Of a stretch of 64,000 bases of DNA, positions 7,825 through 16,517 are shown one piece after another (the stretch's first letter is position 1; every line of letters begins with the position of its first letter). The notes beneath the pieces were generated by a model. The model did no database searches. It was not told the origin of the DNA and was given only the letters and a program-made list of their open reading frames with translations. Source of the DNA: Phycisphaerae bacterium (GTDB lineage Bacteria; Chloroflexota; Anaerolineae; 4572-78; J111); assembly GCA_028285035.1 (NCBI GenBank), contig JANQQF010000107.1:12963-76962 (forward strand). The letters are read 5' to 3'. The position numbers and the translations under genes are program-made.

Positions 7825-9597
7825 ATGTATCGCAATCGTCAAGATCGTCAGATCGAAGAGCAGTTACGTGATGCGCACGCGCAGCTGCCTAATGCCTATC
7901 GAAAACTCAAAGAGGGTCGTATTACCCGCCGCGAGTTTATGCGCATGGCAACTCTATTAGGGATGTCAGCCGGTGCCGCTACGTTCATCGCCGCTTGTGG
8001 TGGTGGAGCAGCCCCAGCCCCAGCTGAACCAGCGCCTGCTGAAGAAGAAGCTGCTCCAGCCGAAGAAGAAGCAATGGAAGAAGAAGCCGCAGCACCAGCT
8101 GGTGGCATCACACGCGGTGGTACACTCCGTATCGCTACTCAGGTTAAAGCTGTTGATCACCCCGCTCGCTACGCTTGGGTATTTGACGCTAACCAGTTCC
8201 GTCACTCTTACGAGTACCTCACCGAAACTGGTTCAGACAATGTAACCCGCCCTTATCTCTTGGACAGCTGGGAAGCCAACGATGATCTCACTGAATGGAC
8301 ATTGAACCTTCGCCAAGGTATCAATTTTACAAACGGTGAGGAATTAGTTGCTGAAGATGTTATTTACAACTTCACCGAATGGTTAAACCCAGATACTGGC
8401 TCATCAATTTTGGGCTTGTGGGAAGGTTTCTTAGTCATTGACAATGTTACTAAAGTTGATGATTACACGATTAAATTGGCTCTGGATGCCCCGCTTTTGG
8501 CTGTTCCAGAGAACTTGTTCCACTATCCAGCTCAAATTATGCATCGCAGCTTTGATGGGGACATCTCTACTGGTCGGAACCCTGGGACAGGCGCTTACAA
8601 TGTTGTTGAGTTCAAAGTGGGTGAGCGTGTTCGGGCCGAAGCCCGCGAAGGTTACTGGCGAATGGGCGAAGATGGCGATCCACTACCATACTTGGATGCG
8701 ATTGAGTGGATTGACTTGGGCGAAGATCAAACAGCGGCTGTTGCAGCTCTCACTAGCGGTCAAGTTGATACCATATATGACCCCAGTGTAGATACATTCT
8801 TGGCGCTTCGCGACAATGACAATGTTCTAGTCCAGTCTGTTGGTACTGCTCAAACACGTGTCTTCCGTGTCCGTGTTGACCAAGATCCTTGGGGTGATGT
8901 CAATGTTCGAAACGCGATCAAAATGGTACAAGACCGCGAAAAAATCTTGGGCAACGCCTACTTTGGTGAAGGTGACTTGGGTCACGACGTTCACGTCGCT
9001 CCAGTTCAGCCTGAATTCGCTCCGATGGATGTACCTGAGTATGATCCAGAAGGTGCCCAAGCCTTGCTGGCAGAAGCTGGTCAAGAAGGCTTGACCTTCA
9101 GTATCTCTGTTGGTACCGGTTGGCCCGATGTTGTGGCTTATGCTGAAACCTACCAGGAAGATGCTAAAGCCGCTGGTATGAATGTTACCTTGGATACAAT
9201 GCCAAACGCAGCCTTCTGGGATCTCTGGGATGAGACTGCAGTTGGGATTACGCCTTGGACTCACCGTCCTCTAGCTGTTATGTTACTCCCCTTAGCTTAT
9301 ATTGCCGATGGTGAAGGTAATCCCGTAGCTTGGAACGAGTCTCGCTGGGTTGATGAAGAATTCACAGAGCGACTGGTTGCAGCTCAGGGAACCCTGGATG
9401 TTGAAGCCCGCCGGGCCATCATGGCTGACGTTCAGCGCATCATGCAAGAGCGTGGGCCAGTCTTGATTGCTTACTGGCGAAATGGCTGGCGAGTGCAAAA
9501 CCCCGCCTTCAAAGGTGACGGGATGGCTGCTCACCCAACAGGCTACAACCTGTTCCACGATGTCTGGTACGATGAAGAAGCGGATCCATTCAAGTAA
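7825..9597 (+). CDS. Peptide/oligopeptide-type ABC transporter substrate-binding lipoprotein (SBP_bac_5)
   Basis: This 590-residue extracytoplasmic binding protein has a Tat-like signal with twin Arg 35-36 (ITRREFMR), a hydrophobic stretch, and a lipobox ending at Cys58 (FIAAC). After it comes a low-complexity Ala/Pro/Glu linker (to about residue 92), typical of surface tethers. The mature part is a full SBP_bac_5 domain: TEWTLNLRQGINFTNGEEL near 150-170, VEFKVGERVRAEAREGYW, then the C-terminal lobe. It begins the importer operon, and GGAGGAAAG lies before the ATG. The hairpin after it probably stabilises this mRNA relative to the permease genes. The substrate may be a peptide, nickel or a sugar oligomer; the family does not decide. 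Confidence 0.92.
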   Translation: MYRNRQDRQIEEQLRDAHAQLPNAYRKLKEGRITRREFMRMATLLGMSAGAATFIAACGGGAAPAPAEPAPAEEEAAPAEEEAMEEEAAAPAGGITRGGTLRIATQVKAVDHPARYAWVFDANQFRHSYEYLTETGSDNVTRPYLLDSWEANDDLTEWTLNLRQGINFTNGEELVAEDVIYNFTEWLNPDTGSSILGLWEGFLVIDNVTKVDDYTIKLALDAPLLAVPENLFHYPAQIMHRSFDGDISTGRNPGTGAYNVVEFKVGERVRAEAREGYWRMGEDGDPLPYLDAIEWIDLGEDQTAAVAALTSGQVDTIYDPSVDTFLALRDNDNVLVQSVGTAQTRVFRVRVDQDPWGDVNVRNAIKMVQDREKILGNAYFGEGDLGHDVHVAPVQPEFAPMDVPEYDPEGAQALLAEAGQEGLTFSISVGTGWPDVVAYAETYQEDAKAAGMNVTLDTMPNAAFWDLWDETAVGITPWTHRPLAVMLLPLAYIADGEGNPVAWNESRWVDEEFTERLVAAQGTLDVEARRAIMADVQRIMQERGPVLIAYWRNGWRVQNPAFKGDGMAAHPTGYNLFHDVWYDEEADPFK

Positions 9598-9918
9598 GTT
9601 GATGATCTAGCTAAAATTTATGATGAGAGAGAGCGACTGCTCTCTCTCATCATATTTGACCAGTAAAGTGTAGTCAGGATGGATATGAGCTTCCTCGCAG
9701 GGTCGTAAAGTCTGCGAGAAAGCTGATGTGACACCTAGTTTGATACAGAATATATAAAAACACTTTACTTGAGAGGAAAGCAAAGGGGCTTAATTATTAC
9801 CTCTCTTCACTTATTTCCTCTCCACAAAAATATTCACCCCGTCGTGATTTAAGTAAAAAAACATATTCGGCTGATCGATGACGGTTGGCCAGTTCAAACT
9901 TTAGAAAGGGTGGAACTT
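9598..9918. other. 321-bp spacer inside the ABC importer operon
   Basis: There is no coding gene. The left end carries the 15-bp hairpin annotated separately, and the remainder is unremarkable except for the ribosome site AGAAAGGG before the permease start. A spacer this long between the binding protein and the first permease fits differential expression. Confidence 0.5.
9620..9653 (+). terminator. Intercistronic hairpin after the substrate-binding protein gene
   Basis: A perfect 15-bp stem (9620-9634 with 9639-9653) has a GACT tetraloop. Only a short ATTT follows, so it may be a partial terminator or a 3'-end stabiliser that keeps the binding-protein message more abundant than the permease messages. 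Confidence 0.65.
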
Positions 9919-11256
9919 ATGGTTAAATTTCTAAGTCGAAGATTCTTTACCTCAATCCTTACACTATTTCTCATGTCCGTCGCAATCTTCCTATTGACTG
10001 AATGTGCGCCTGGCAATATTGCCGTGGCCACATTAGGGAACACCATCACAGAACAACAAGAAGCTTCCTTTAACGCACAAAATGGTCTAGATCAGACATT
10101 AGGTACGCGTTATTGGCGTTGGATGTTTGGTAGTGATTGGGAGGCTGAGCGAATGGTTGGGGGCGATCTAGTCCGAGATATCGACCCTGAAGCAGATCGT
10201 ATCTCTTGGTGGGCTGTCGACTCAGATGGTGTCCGGTATCAAGTCTTTACCAATGTTGAGCAGGAAGCAGGTGAAGATGGGGAACGTGCTGTAACTTACA
10301 TGCGCCGCTTCATTCAAACTGATGGAACCATTGCCGAAGAGGAACTACCAGATAGTCTTTGGCAAACCGATGAAACAGGTGCTCGAGTTGTCTGGGGCGT
10401 TGATGGTGGAAACCGTGTTGCAAAGTGGATTGAAGGTAGCCAGTCAGAGGCAACTTACAAATCAGCGACCGGTTGGATTATTGTGCCTGGTGCTCCCGAC
10501 GCCTATATTCCGCTTGGACGCGGTATTCTACGAGGTGATTTTGGTGTTTCATTTAAAGATCGTCGACCTGTCGTAGAGGTCTTACCTCGTCGTCTATTGA
10601 ACACACTTTTCTTAGCAGCCTCTGCATTTATTATCGTAATGCCCGTTGCTCTAGTTTTAGGCTTATTTGCGGGTTTGAATGAAGGGGGGGTTATTGATCG
10701 AGTCTTCTCGATCAGTAGTTTGGTGGCAACAGCGACCCCAGAGTTCGCCAGTGGGATTTTTCTCATCCTAATATTCGCTCAATGGCTCAATTGGGTACCG
10801 GGAGCTGTGGTGGTAACGGATGATACAGCCCTTTTTAGAAATCCGGCAATGCTTGTTTTGCCGATTGCTACACTGACGCTTCTGGAATTGGGCTATGTCC
10901 TCCGAATCACCCGCTCCAGCATGGTTGAAGTCATGCGCACCAACTACATTCGCACAGCGGTCTTAAAAGGGCTACCACGCAACCGCATTATCTTTAAGCA
11001 CGCTTTACGAAATGCATTGATGGCCCCGATTACAATTATCACCCTACACATCAACTGGCTTGTAGGCGGGATTGTGATTGTGGAAACGCTGTTCGCCTTC
11101 CCTGGTGTTGGTCGGTATGTTCTTGACTCAGCCTTGTTCAAAGACTTCCCAGCCTTAGGAGCCTCAGCACTAGTGTTGGTTATTATCGCTATCCTAAGCC
11201 AGCTCTTGGCTGACTTTATCTACACCTATCTAAATCCTCGGATTCGATTCTCGTAG
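9919..11256 (+). CDS. ABC transporter permease, DppB/OppB-like, with a large extracytoplasmic insertion
   Basis: This 445-residue permease is clearly longer than the usual ~310-340 residues of DppB. Transmembrane helix 1 (about 10-32) is followed by CAPGNIAV. An extra hydrophilic region of about 140 residues (roughly 45-190, with several Trp) then precedes the conserved ILRGDFGVSFKDRRPV segment and the core membrane domain. The cytoplasmic EAA loop is visible as RTAVLKGLPRNRIIFKHAL. ATG at 9919 has AGAAAGGG upstream; a GTG at 9910 is possible. The inserted region is in frame with no stop and probably sits outside, next to the binding protein. Confidence 0.9.
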   Translation: MVKFLSRRFFTSILTLFLMSVAIFLLTECAPGNIAVATLGNTITEQQEASFNAQNGLDQTLGTRYWRWMFGSDWEAERMVGGDLVRDIDPEADRISWWAVDSDGVRYQVFTNVEQEAGEDGERAVTYMRRFIQTDGTIAEEELPDSLWQTDETGARVVWGVDGGNRVAKWIEGSQSEATYKSATGWIIVPGAPDAYIPLGRGILRGDFGVSFKDRRPVVEVLPRRLLNTLFLAASAFIIVMPVALVLGLFAGLNEGGVIDRVFSISSLVATATPEFASGIFLILIFAQWLNWVPGAVVVTDDTALFRNPAMLVLPIATLTLLELGYVLRITRSSMVEVMRTNYIRTAVLKGLPRNRIIFKHALRNALMAPITIITLHINWLVGGIVIVETLFAFPGVGRYVLDSALFKDFPALGASALVLVIIAILSQLLADFIYTYLNPRIRFS

Positions 11257-11310
11257 CTGAATTGTGACGCAAGTTACTATTTAGCCAAAATTTCTTGAAA
11301 GGAGACGCCT

Positions 11311-12273
11311 ATGACCGCAACAACAGATACACCTAAACCAGCCGCTGAAAATACGCGCTGGAAGCAGCTACAAGAAACAATCAAGATCTTTGCCCAATCA
11401 CGGGTTGCACTAGTTGGATTTTTGCTAGTTGGGTTTTGGGTTTTTATTGCGATTTTTGCTGATAACTGCATCCTTATACCAACCCAATGGCTCAACTGCG
11501 CCACAGGAAATGTAGAAGGCTATGCTGATGTGACAACTCCTTGGTTGTCAGTGTATGGTCCCGTTGAACAGTTCCGTGGTGAAAACCTGAAAGGGCCTTC
11601 CGCTGACCACTGGTTTGGCACAGATCGTCAGGGACGTGACTTATGGGCACGTTTAGCACATGGGTCGCGGGTTATTCTCTTCCTAGCTCCCGCTTCGGTA
11701 ATCGTCGCCCTCATTGTGGGGGGAACCTTAGGGGTTATTGCTGGATACTTTGGAGGGTATATTGATGAAGTCCTTATGTTATTCCTCAATATGCTCCTTG
11801 CCTTCCCTCAGGTGATTTTATACTTAGTTATCATTGCCGCCTTTGGCCCCTCCGCCACGAATGTCGTTCTGGCGATTACAATTGCAGGTGCGCCAGGGAT
11901 TGCTCGTTTGGTACGTAGTCTGACCCTCGATATCAAAACTCGGGACTTTGTGGCGGCAGCTCAAACCCGCGGCGAGAGCCCATTCTATATTATGTTTGTT
12001 GAAATTCTACCGAATGCCCGCGGTCCAATCATCGTTGATGCGATGTTACGGATGGGGTATGCGGTATTCGCTATCGGAACCCTAGGCTTCTTGGGTCTGG
12101 GGCTGCCACCCCCATCACCAGACTGGGGTAGCATCATCAACCTTGGTCGATCCTTCATTCAATCAGGACATCCGTGGGATGCGCTTTGGTCCTCAATCGC
12201 CATTGCAATGTTGGTTGTTGGCCTAAATCTCATGGCTGACGGTGTTAATGAAGAGATACAGCGATATCGCTAA
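11311..12273 (+). CDS. ABC transporter permease, DppC/OppC-like
   Basis: This 320-residue second permease has an N-terminal helix near 30-52, then HWFGTDRQGRDLWARLAHG, the signature that opens the DppC core. Five more helices and the EAA loop DFVAAAQTRGESPFYIMFVE follow. A modest extra segment (about 55-100, with two Cys) lies between helix 1 and the core, parallel to the insertion in the partner permease. The start is ATG at 11311, after GAAAGGAGA. It forms a heterodimer with the preceding permease and couples to the fused ATPase downstream. Confidence 0.93.
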   Translation: MTATTDTPKPAAENTRWKQLQETIKIFAQSRVALVGFLLVGFWVFIAIFADNCILIPTQWLNCATGNVEGYADVTTPWLSVYGPVEQFRGENLKGPSADHWFGTDRQGRDLWARLAHGSRVILFLAPASVIVALIVGGTLGVIAGYFGGYIDEVLMLFLNMLLAFPQVILYLVIIAAFGPSATNVVLAITIAGAPGIARLVRSLTLDIKTRDFVAAAQTRGESPFYIMFVEILPNARGPIIVDAMLRMGYAVFAIGTLGFLGLGLPPPSPDWGSIINLGRSFIQSGHPWDALWSSIAIAMLVVGLNLMADGVNEEIQRYR

Positions 12274-12350
12274 AAGATAAAATGAACATAACTAGCGTAA
12301 TTTACTAACCTTACACATGACAAGTTACGCTGGAGGGAGCGAAAAAGTTT

Positions 12351-14465
12351 ATGACCCAAAGGTCGGGAAAAATGGATCAACCCGTTATTCAAGTAAAAAA
12401 CTTGGGCATTGCCTATGAAACCCGAACGGGCGATGTTCATGCGGTAAAAGATGTTACGTTTGATATTCATCGCGGTGAAACTGTCGGAATTGTGGGTGAG
12501 TCAGGTTGTGGTAAAAGTACCCTAGCTTATGGGATGGTTAACTACCTAGGTCGAAACGGTCGCATCTCCAAAGGTGACATTACTTTCCAAGGGGAATCTT
12601 TGGTTGGTCGTACACCTGAAGAGTTACGTCGCTTGCGTGGTAACCAAATCTCAATGGTATATCAAGACCCAATGACCTCGCTCAATCCAGTACTACGGAT
12701 TGGGGAGCAGATGGCTGAGGTATTGACCGTTCACCGCGATATTGCTGATAGTGAAGCACGAGAACGTTGTGCTGAGATGTTGGGCCGGGTAAATATGCCC
12801 GATCCAGCCAAGGTATTGATGCGTTATCCTCACCAAATTTCAGGGGGGCAGCAGCAACGCGTGGTCATCGCGATGGCGATGCTCAACAACCCGGCTCTGT
12901 TAATTATGGATGAACCAACCACCGCTCTCGATGTGACCGTAGAAGCGGCGGTACTAGACTTGGTGAACGAACTCCGTAATGAGTTTGACACAGCTATTCT
13001 ACTCATCAGCCACAACATGGGGGTTATCGCTCGGGTAAGTGACCGTGTCGGTGTAATGTACGCCGGCGAGTTGGTTGAGATGGCAACGGCTGAAGAAATC
13101 TTCAAAGATCCCCGCCATCCTTACACACAAGGTTTGATTCGCTGTCTACCAAAACTAGGTCGTGGAAAGCAAGGGAGTGTTCTCTATCCGATCAAAGGTC
13201 GAGTGCCCTCGCCGTCAAATCTGCCACCTGGTTGTCTCTTTGAACCACGCTGTGACTACGCACAAGATGCCTGTCGACAAGCACGACCTGTACTAGAAGA
13301 GTTCCAAGGAAATCAATTCCATACAGTACGATGCGTCTTTGCTGAAGAAATTGTTGCGGCCGATTGGACACCACCACCTGAGCTAGTTCCAATTGTAGCT
13401 GAGGATGATGATCGCATGGAGATGACCGATGCGATTCTCAAGCTAAATCATTTGCAGACTTACTATAACCATCCCAGTGGTTCACCGCTCAGTCTAATTG
13501 GGTTAGGTGAGAAAGAGTATGTCAAAGCCGTCGATGATGTGAGCTTTGATGTATTCAAAGGAAAGACCTTGGGCGTTGTAGGTGAGTCCGGTTGTGGAAA
13601 GAGTACACTCATCAAAACAATCATTGGTCTTGAAGGCAAGACAGGCGGTGAAGCTGAGTTCCTTGGTTTTGATATTGGGAACAAGGTTAATAATCGAACT
13701 GTTGATTTAATTCGTGAGTTACAAATGGTGTTCCAAAACCCTGACTCTACGATGAATCCAACATACAGTGTTGGTAAACAGATTGAGCGCCCCCTACGAC
13801 GATTCAAAACAGTGCCTACCAGTGAAATTCGGGATGAAGTTATTAAGCTGTTACGAGCAGTGAAACTAGATGAGTTCTACTACAATCGTCTACCTCGCCA
13901 ATTGAGCGGGGGTGAAAAGCAGAGAGTTGGGATTGCCCGGGCCTTGGCCGGACGTCCTGACCTTGTATTGTGCGATGAGCCAGTTTCGGCGTTGGATGTG
14001 TCGGTTCAGGCGGCGGTTATCAATCTCCTGCTAGAAATTCAGCAAGAATTTGATACCACGATGATGTTTATCGCCCACGACTTGAGTGTAGTCCGCTTCT
14101 TCTCTGACTCGATTGCGGTAATGTATCTAGGACAGGTGATGGAAATTGGGCCAGCTGAGAATATCTATGCACCGCCTTACCATCCATACACAGAAGCGCT
14201 CCTCTCTGCGGTACCTATTCCAGACCCAACAGCTGAACAGAAACACATTCGCCTCGAGGGGTCGGTCCCAAGCCCGCTCAATCCACCCAGTGGCTGTCGG
14301 TTCCACACTCGCTGCCCACGCCGTGAAATGTTACCAGATGGCGGCAAAATCTGTGAACAGGAAGTGCCACCTTGGCGAGATGCAGGTGATGGACACCGCA
14401 TCTTCTGCCACATTCCACTAGAAAAGTTACAGGAAGTGGAAGCGGTCATTCATACACCAGCCTAG
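12351..14465 (+). CDS. Fused double ABC ATPase (DppD-DppF type)
   Basis: This 704-residue protein carries both nucleotide-binding domains of the importer in one chain. Domain 1 has Walker A GESGCGKST (about 45-53), signature ISGGQQQRV and Walker B LLIMDEPTTALD, and ends in a Cys-containing oligopeptide-transporter C-terminal region (PPGCLFEPRCDYA). Domain 2 has Walker A GESGCGKST near 410, signature LSGGEKQRV, Walker B LVLCDEPVSALD and another C-terminal region (SGCRFHTRCPRR). These Cys-rich tails are usual in OppD/OppF. ATG at 12351 follows GGAGGGAG; ATG at 12372 is an alternative. Fusion of the two ATPases is known elsewhere and fixes a 1:1 ratio. Confidence 0.95.
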   Translation: MTQRSGKMDQPVIQVKNLGIAYETRTGDVHAVKDVTFDIHRGETVGIVGESGCGKSTLAYGMVNYLGRNGRISKGDITFQGESLVGRTPEELRRLRGNQISMVYQDPMTSLNPVLRIGEQMAEVLTVHRDIADSEARERCAEMLGRVNMPDPAKVLMRYPHQISGGQQQRVVIAMAMLNNPALLIMDEPTTALDVTVEAAVLDLVNELRNEFDTAILLISHNMGVIARVSDRVGVMYAGELVEMATAEEIFKDPRHPYTQGLIRCLPKLGRGKQGSVLYPIKGRVPSPSNLPPGCLFEPRCDYAQDACRQARPVLEEFQGNQFHTVRCVFAEEIVAADWTPPPELVPIVAEDDDRMEMTDAILKLNHLQTYYNHPSGSPLSLIGLGEKEYVKAVDDVSFDVFKGKTLGVVGESGCGKSTLIKTIIGLEGKTGGEAEFLGFDIGNKVNNRTVDLIRELQMVFQNPDSTMNPTYSVGKQIERPLRRFKTVPTSEIRDEVIKLLRAVKLDEFYYNRLPRQLSGGEKQRVGIARALAGRPDLVLCDEPVSALDVSVQAAVINLLLEIQQEFDTTMMFIAHDLSVVRFFSDSIAVMYLGQVMEIGPAENIYAPPYHPYTEALLSAVPIPDPTAEQKHIRLEGSVPSPLNPPSGCRFHTRCPRREMLPDGGKICEQEVPPWRDAGDGHRIFCHIPLEKLQEVEAVIHTPA

Positions 14466-14503
14466 CATCTGGCAATGCAGACACACAATCTGCTAAAAAA
14501 TCT

Positions 14504-14536
14504 ACGTCCTACGTTATCCTCAGTTGCGTAGGACGT
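14504..14536 (+). terminator. Hairpin ending the ABC importer operon
   Basis: A perfect 10-bp stem (ACGTCCTACG at 14504-14513, complement at 14527-14536) with a 13-base loop is followed by ATTCTTTC, a weak T tract. Confidence 0.65.
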
Positions 14537-14591
14537 ATTCTTTCAAATTCATTAAAATTAAATCAATACTCTTAAAGAAGAGAGGTCTTTT

Positions 14592-15260
14592 ATGTTAGTC
14601 AAAAATTATATGACTCGACATCCCATCATGATCGAATCTGGAAAACGAGTGGTTGAAGCTCAACAAATGATGGTTGAAAACAGCATTCGGCACTTGCCAG
14701 TGATTGGCGCTGGAAAAAAAGTGTTGGGTATGCTCACTCGAAACAGCATGCAAATCCCACCAGAACGTCTTGGTAGCCTCGAAGTTTGGGAAATCACGCG
14801 TATGTTGGCCGATATGACGGTCGACAAGGTCATGCTTAAAGGCAAAGACTTACATACCATTGATGCCGATGCTACCCTTGAAGAAGCTGCCGATTTAATG
14901 ATTCAGCATAAAATTGATGGCATCGTTGTTATCGAGGATGGCATGGTAGCGGGCGTCATTACTGAAACAGACCTGTTGATTGAACTGAAAGAGATGTTGG
15001 GGGCAAATGAACCAGGTTGGCGTGTTACGATGCGTGTCCCTGATGAGAAGGGTGAATTTAGTAAGCTAACTGGCGCACTTGCCGAAAAAGGGTATGGCAT
15101 TATGTCTATGGGGAGCAGTCGCACCCCAAAGAAGAACAACTCTTGGGAGATCGTCCTAAAAGTTCGCAATGCTACTCAGGAAGAGTTGGTGGCTGTTCTG
15201 GAAAGTATTGAGGGTCAGAGTATTGTTGATGTACGAGAAACATCTGTCTATACCAGCTAA
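14592..15260 (+). CDS. CBS-domain pair plus ACT domain protein (AcuB-like)
   Basis: This 222-residue soluble protein has CBS motif 1 at about 5-60 (YMTRHPIMIESGKRVVEAQ and then IRHLPVIG) and CBS motif 2 at about 75-130 (LHTIDADATLEEAADLM and then IDGIVVIEDG). A C-terminal ACT-like module runs from about 140 to 222 (WRVTMRVPDEKGEFSKLTG). CBS pairs bind adenosine nucleotides and ACT domains bind small ligands, often amino acids, so this is a probable metabolic sensor. It resembles AcuB by layout, but the acetoin genes are not nearby. ATG at 14592 follows AAGAAGAGAG. It stands alone between two terminators. Confidence 0.88.
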   Translation: MLVKNYMTRHPIMIESGKRVVEAQQMMVENSIRHLPVIGAGKKVLGMLTRNSMQIPPERLGSLEVWEITRMLADMTVDKVMLKGKDLHTIDADATLEEAADLMIQHKIDGIVVIEDGMVAGVITETDLLIELKEMLGANEPGWRVTMRVPDEKGEFSKLTGALAEKGYGIMSMGSSRTPKKNNSWEIVLKVRNATQEELVAVLESIEGQSIVDVRETSVYTS

Positions 15261-15294
15261 TTAAACTCTATCTTGTAGTTAGCTAAATTTCTTG

Positions 15295-15328
15295 AATGCC
15301 AGTGATCATATGATCACTGGCATTTTTT
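15295..15328 (+). terminator. Terminator after the CBS-ACT gene
   Basis: A perfect 30-bp palindrome (15295-15324) ends in a run of six T. Confidence 0.9.
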
Positions 15329-15413
15329 ATTATTTATCGGAAGTTACAATAATTGACGGATTATGTGCTTTATAATATGCTCTCCAGCGTAATTCAAATG
15401 AGGTTTAGACAAT

Positions 15414-16436
15414 ATGATGATAGAAGTTGGTAGCCCAGTTAGTCTTCCACTAGGGCTCGTTAAATTTGAAAATGAAGCAGGTACAAAACTGTGCCTCTTG
15501 GGGATTACACTACAACACCCTCCTATTCAAATATTTGGGCAAGCAAGTAGTAGCTTGCAAATCACCGGACCTCGTGCCCATGCGGGTCACGCAGCAGCCG
15601 AGCAATTTTTGCAGCATCATCAACTACCAGCCACAGGCGAGCTTGAAATCGAGTCAACCATTCCTAGTTTAGTCGGTTTAGGGACAGATGCCTTACAGGC
15701 AATGAGCGTGGCCCAAGCTTATGCCTGGATCCATAATTTACCAGAAGAACAACAGGGGGCTGTGGCCTTAAGTGAAGCCCTTGCTCTCGATAAAGTGCGT
15801 TACGCCTTGGATATCCGAAGTTTTGAGAAAGGTGGACTGCTGCTTATCGACCTAGACAGCACCGAGGAAAATGGGATACCGTCTGTAATTCGTCGCAAAG
15901 AAATTGAACACAAGGAAAAGTATGCTTGGCCATTTGTGATTTTGTTCCCTGATGATACCGAGAATTTACCAGAGTCTTATGAAGACGATCAGTGGGCCAA
16001 TCTATTAAAAGCAGCACCACACTTGAGTAGTGAGACAGGGCGATTATTTGATGAAGTTTTATGGCCTGCGGTTGAAAATGATGATTTTGCTGGGTTTGCC
16101 ACAAGCCTAAGACAACTTCACGAACTAAATGAGGCAGCTTTGGCTGACACGGGTACACCGGTTCAATTCCGAGATGAAGATGAGGCACTGTTTGACGTGA
16201 TCAAAGCAGCGGACGCAGTTGCTTGGGGGAAACACCTCACAGGTTACGCGTACTATGGTGTCATTAAAGGCGGGCACGCCAGCCGGGAGTTACGAAAAGC
16301 CATCCGTGAGCATGTTGGTTTCTTCGGGGGCACGCTTATTGCTACGATTACTGACAATCGAGGGAGTGTCTACAAAGTAGATAAGCAAAAAGGCTTGATC
16401 AAAGTCAAGGAGTGGCAGCAAGTGTCGCAGGGCTAG
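15414..16436 (+). CDS. GHMP-kinase-fold protein, beta-ribofuranosylaminobenzene 5'-phosphate synthase-like
   Basis: This is a 340-residue protein. The GHMP phosphate-loop segment is IPSLVGLGTDALQAMSVAQA (about 82-101). The overall plan (AGHAAAEQFLQHH early, RSFEKGGLLLIDLD mid, and the late KGGHASRELRKA block) resembles the beta-RFAP synthase family. In methanogens that enzyme starts methanopterin synthesis. Homologues in bacteria without methanopterin are common, and their substrate is unknown. No other pterin-C1 genes of the methanopterin type are seen here, and the folate genes at 57-59 kb are a separate pathway. ATG at 15414 or 15417 may be used. Confidence 0.75.
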   Translation: MMIEVGSPVSLPLGLVKFENEAGTKLCLLGITLQHPPIQIFGQASSSLQITGPRAHAGHAAAEQFLQHHQLPATGELEIESTIPSLVGLGTDALQAMSVAQAYAWIHNLPEEQQGAVALSEALALDKVRYALDIRSFEKGGLLLIDLDSTEENGIPSVIRRKEIEHKEKYAWPFVILFPDDTENLPESYEDDQWANLLKAAPHLSSETGRLFDEVLWPAVENDDFAGFATSLRQLHELNEAALADTGTPVQFRDEDEALFDVIKAADAVAWGKHLTGYAYYGVIKGGHASRELRKAIREHVGFFGGTLIATITDNRGSVYKVDKQKGLIKVKEWQQVSQG

Positions 16437-16472
16437 AGGCGCGACAAATTCAAGACGATCAAGCGTAAAAAT

Positions 16473-16504
16473 TAGGCGGGCAAACGTGCATATTTGCCCG
16501 CCTA
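16473..16504 (-). terminator. Terminator between convergent genes (acts mainly on the minus strand)
   Basis: A perfect 12-bp GC-rich stem (16473-16484 with 16493-16504) has an 8-base loop. On the minus strand it is followed by TTTTTA, so it fits the end of the VWA gene, and it may also serve the plus-strand gene. Confidence 0.7.
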
Positions 16505-16517
16505 CCTAAAAGTTATA

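Noticed and set aside
9919..11256. Permease as a misjoined fusion or frameshift product
   Set aside because: The reading frame is continuous, and the insertion is flanked by normal permease sequence on both sides. It is treated as a real insertion.
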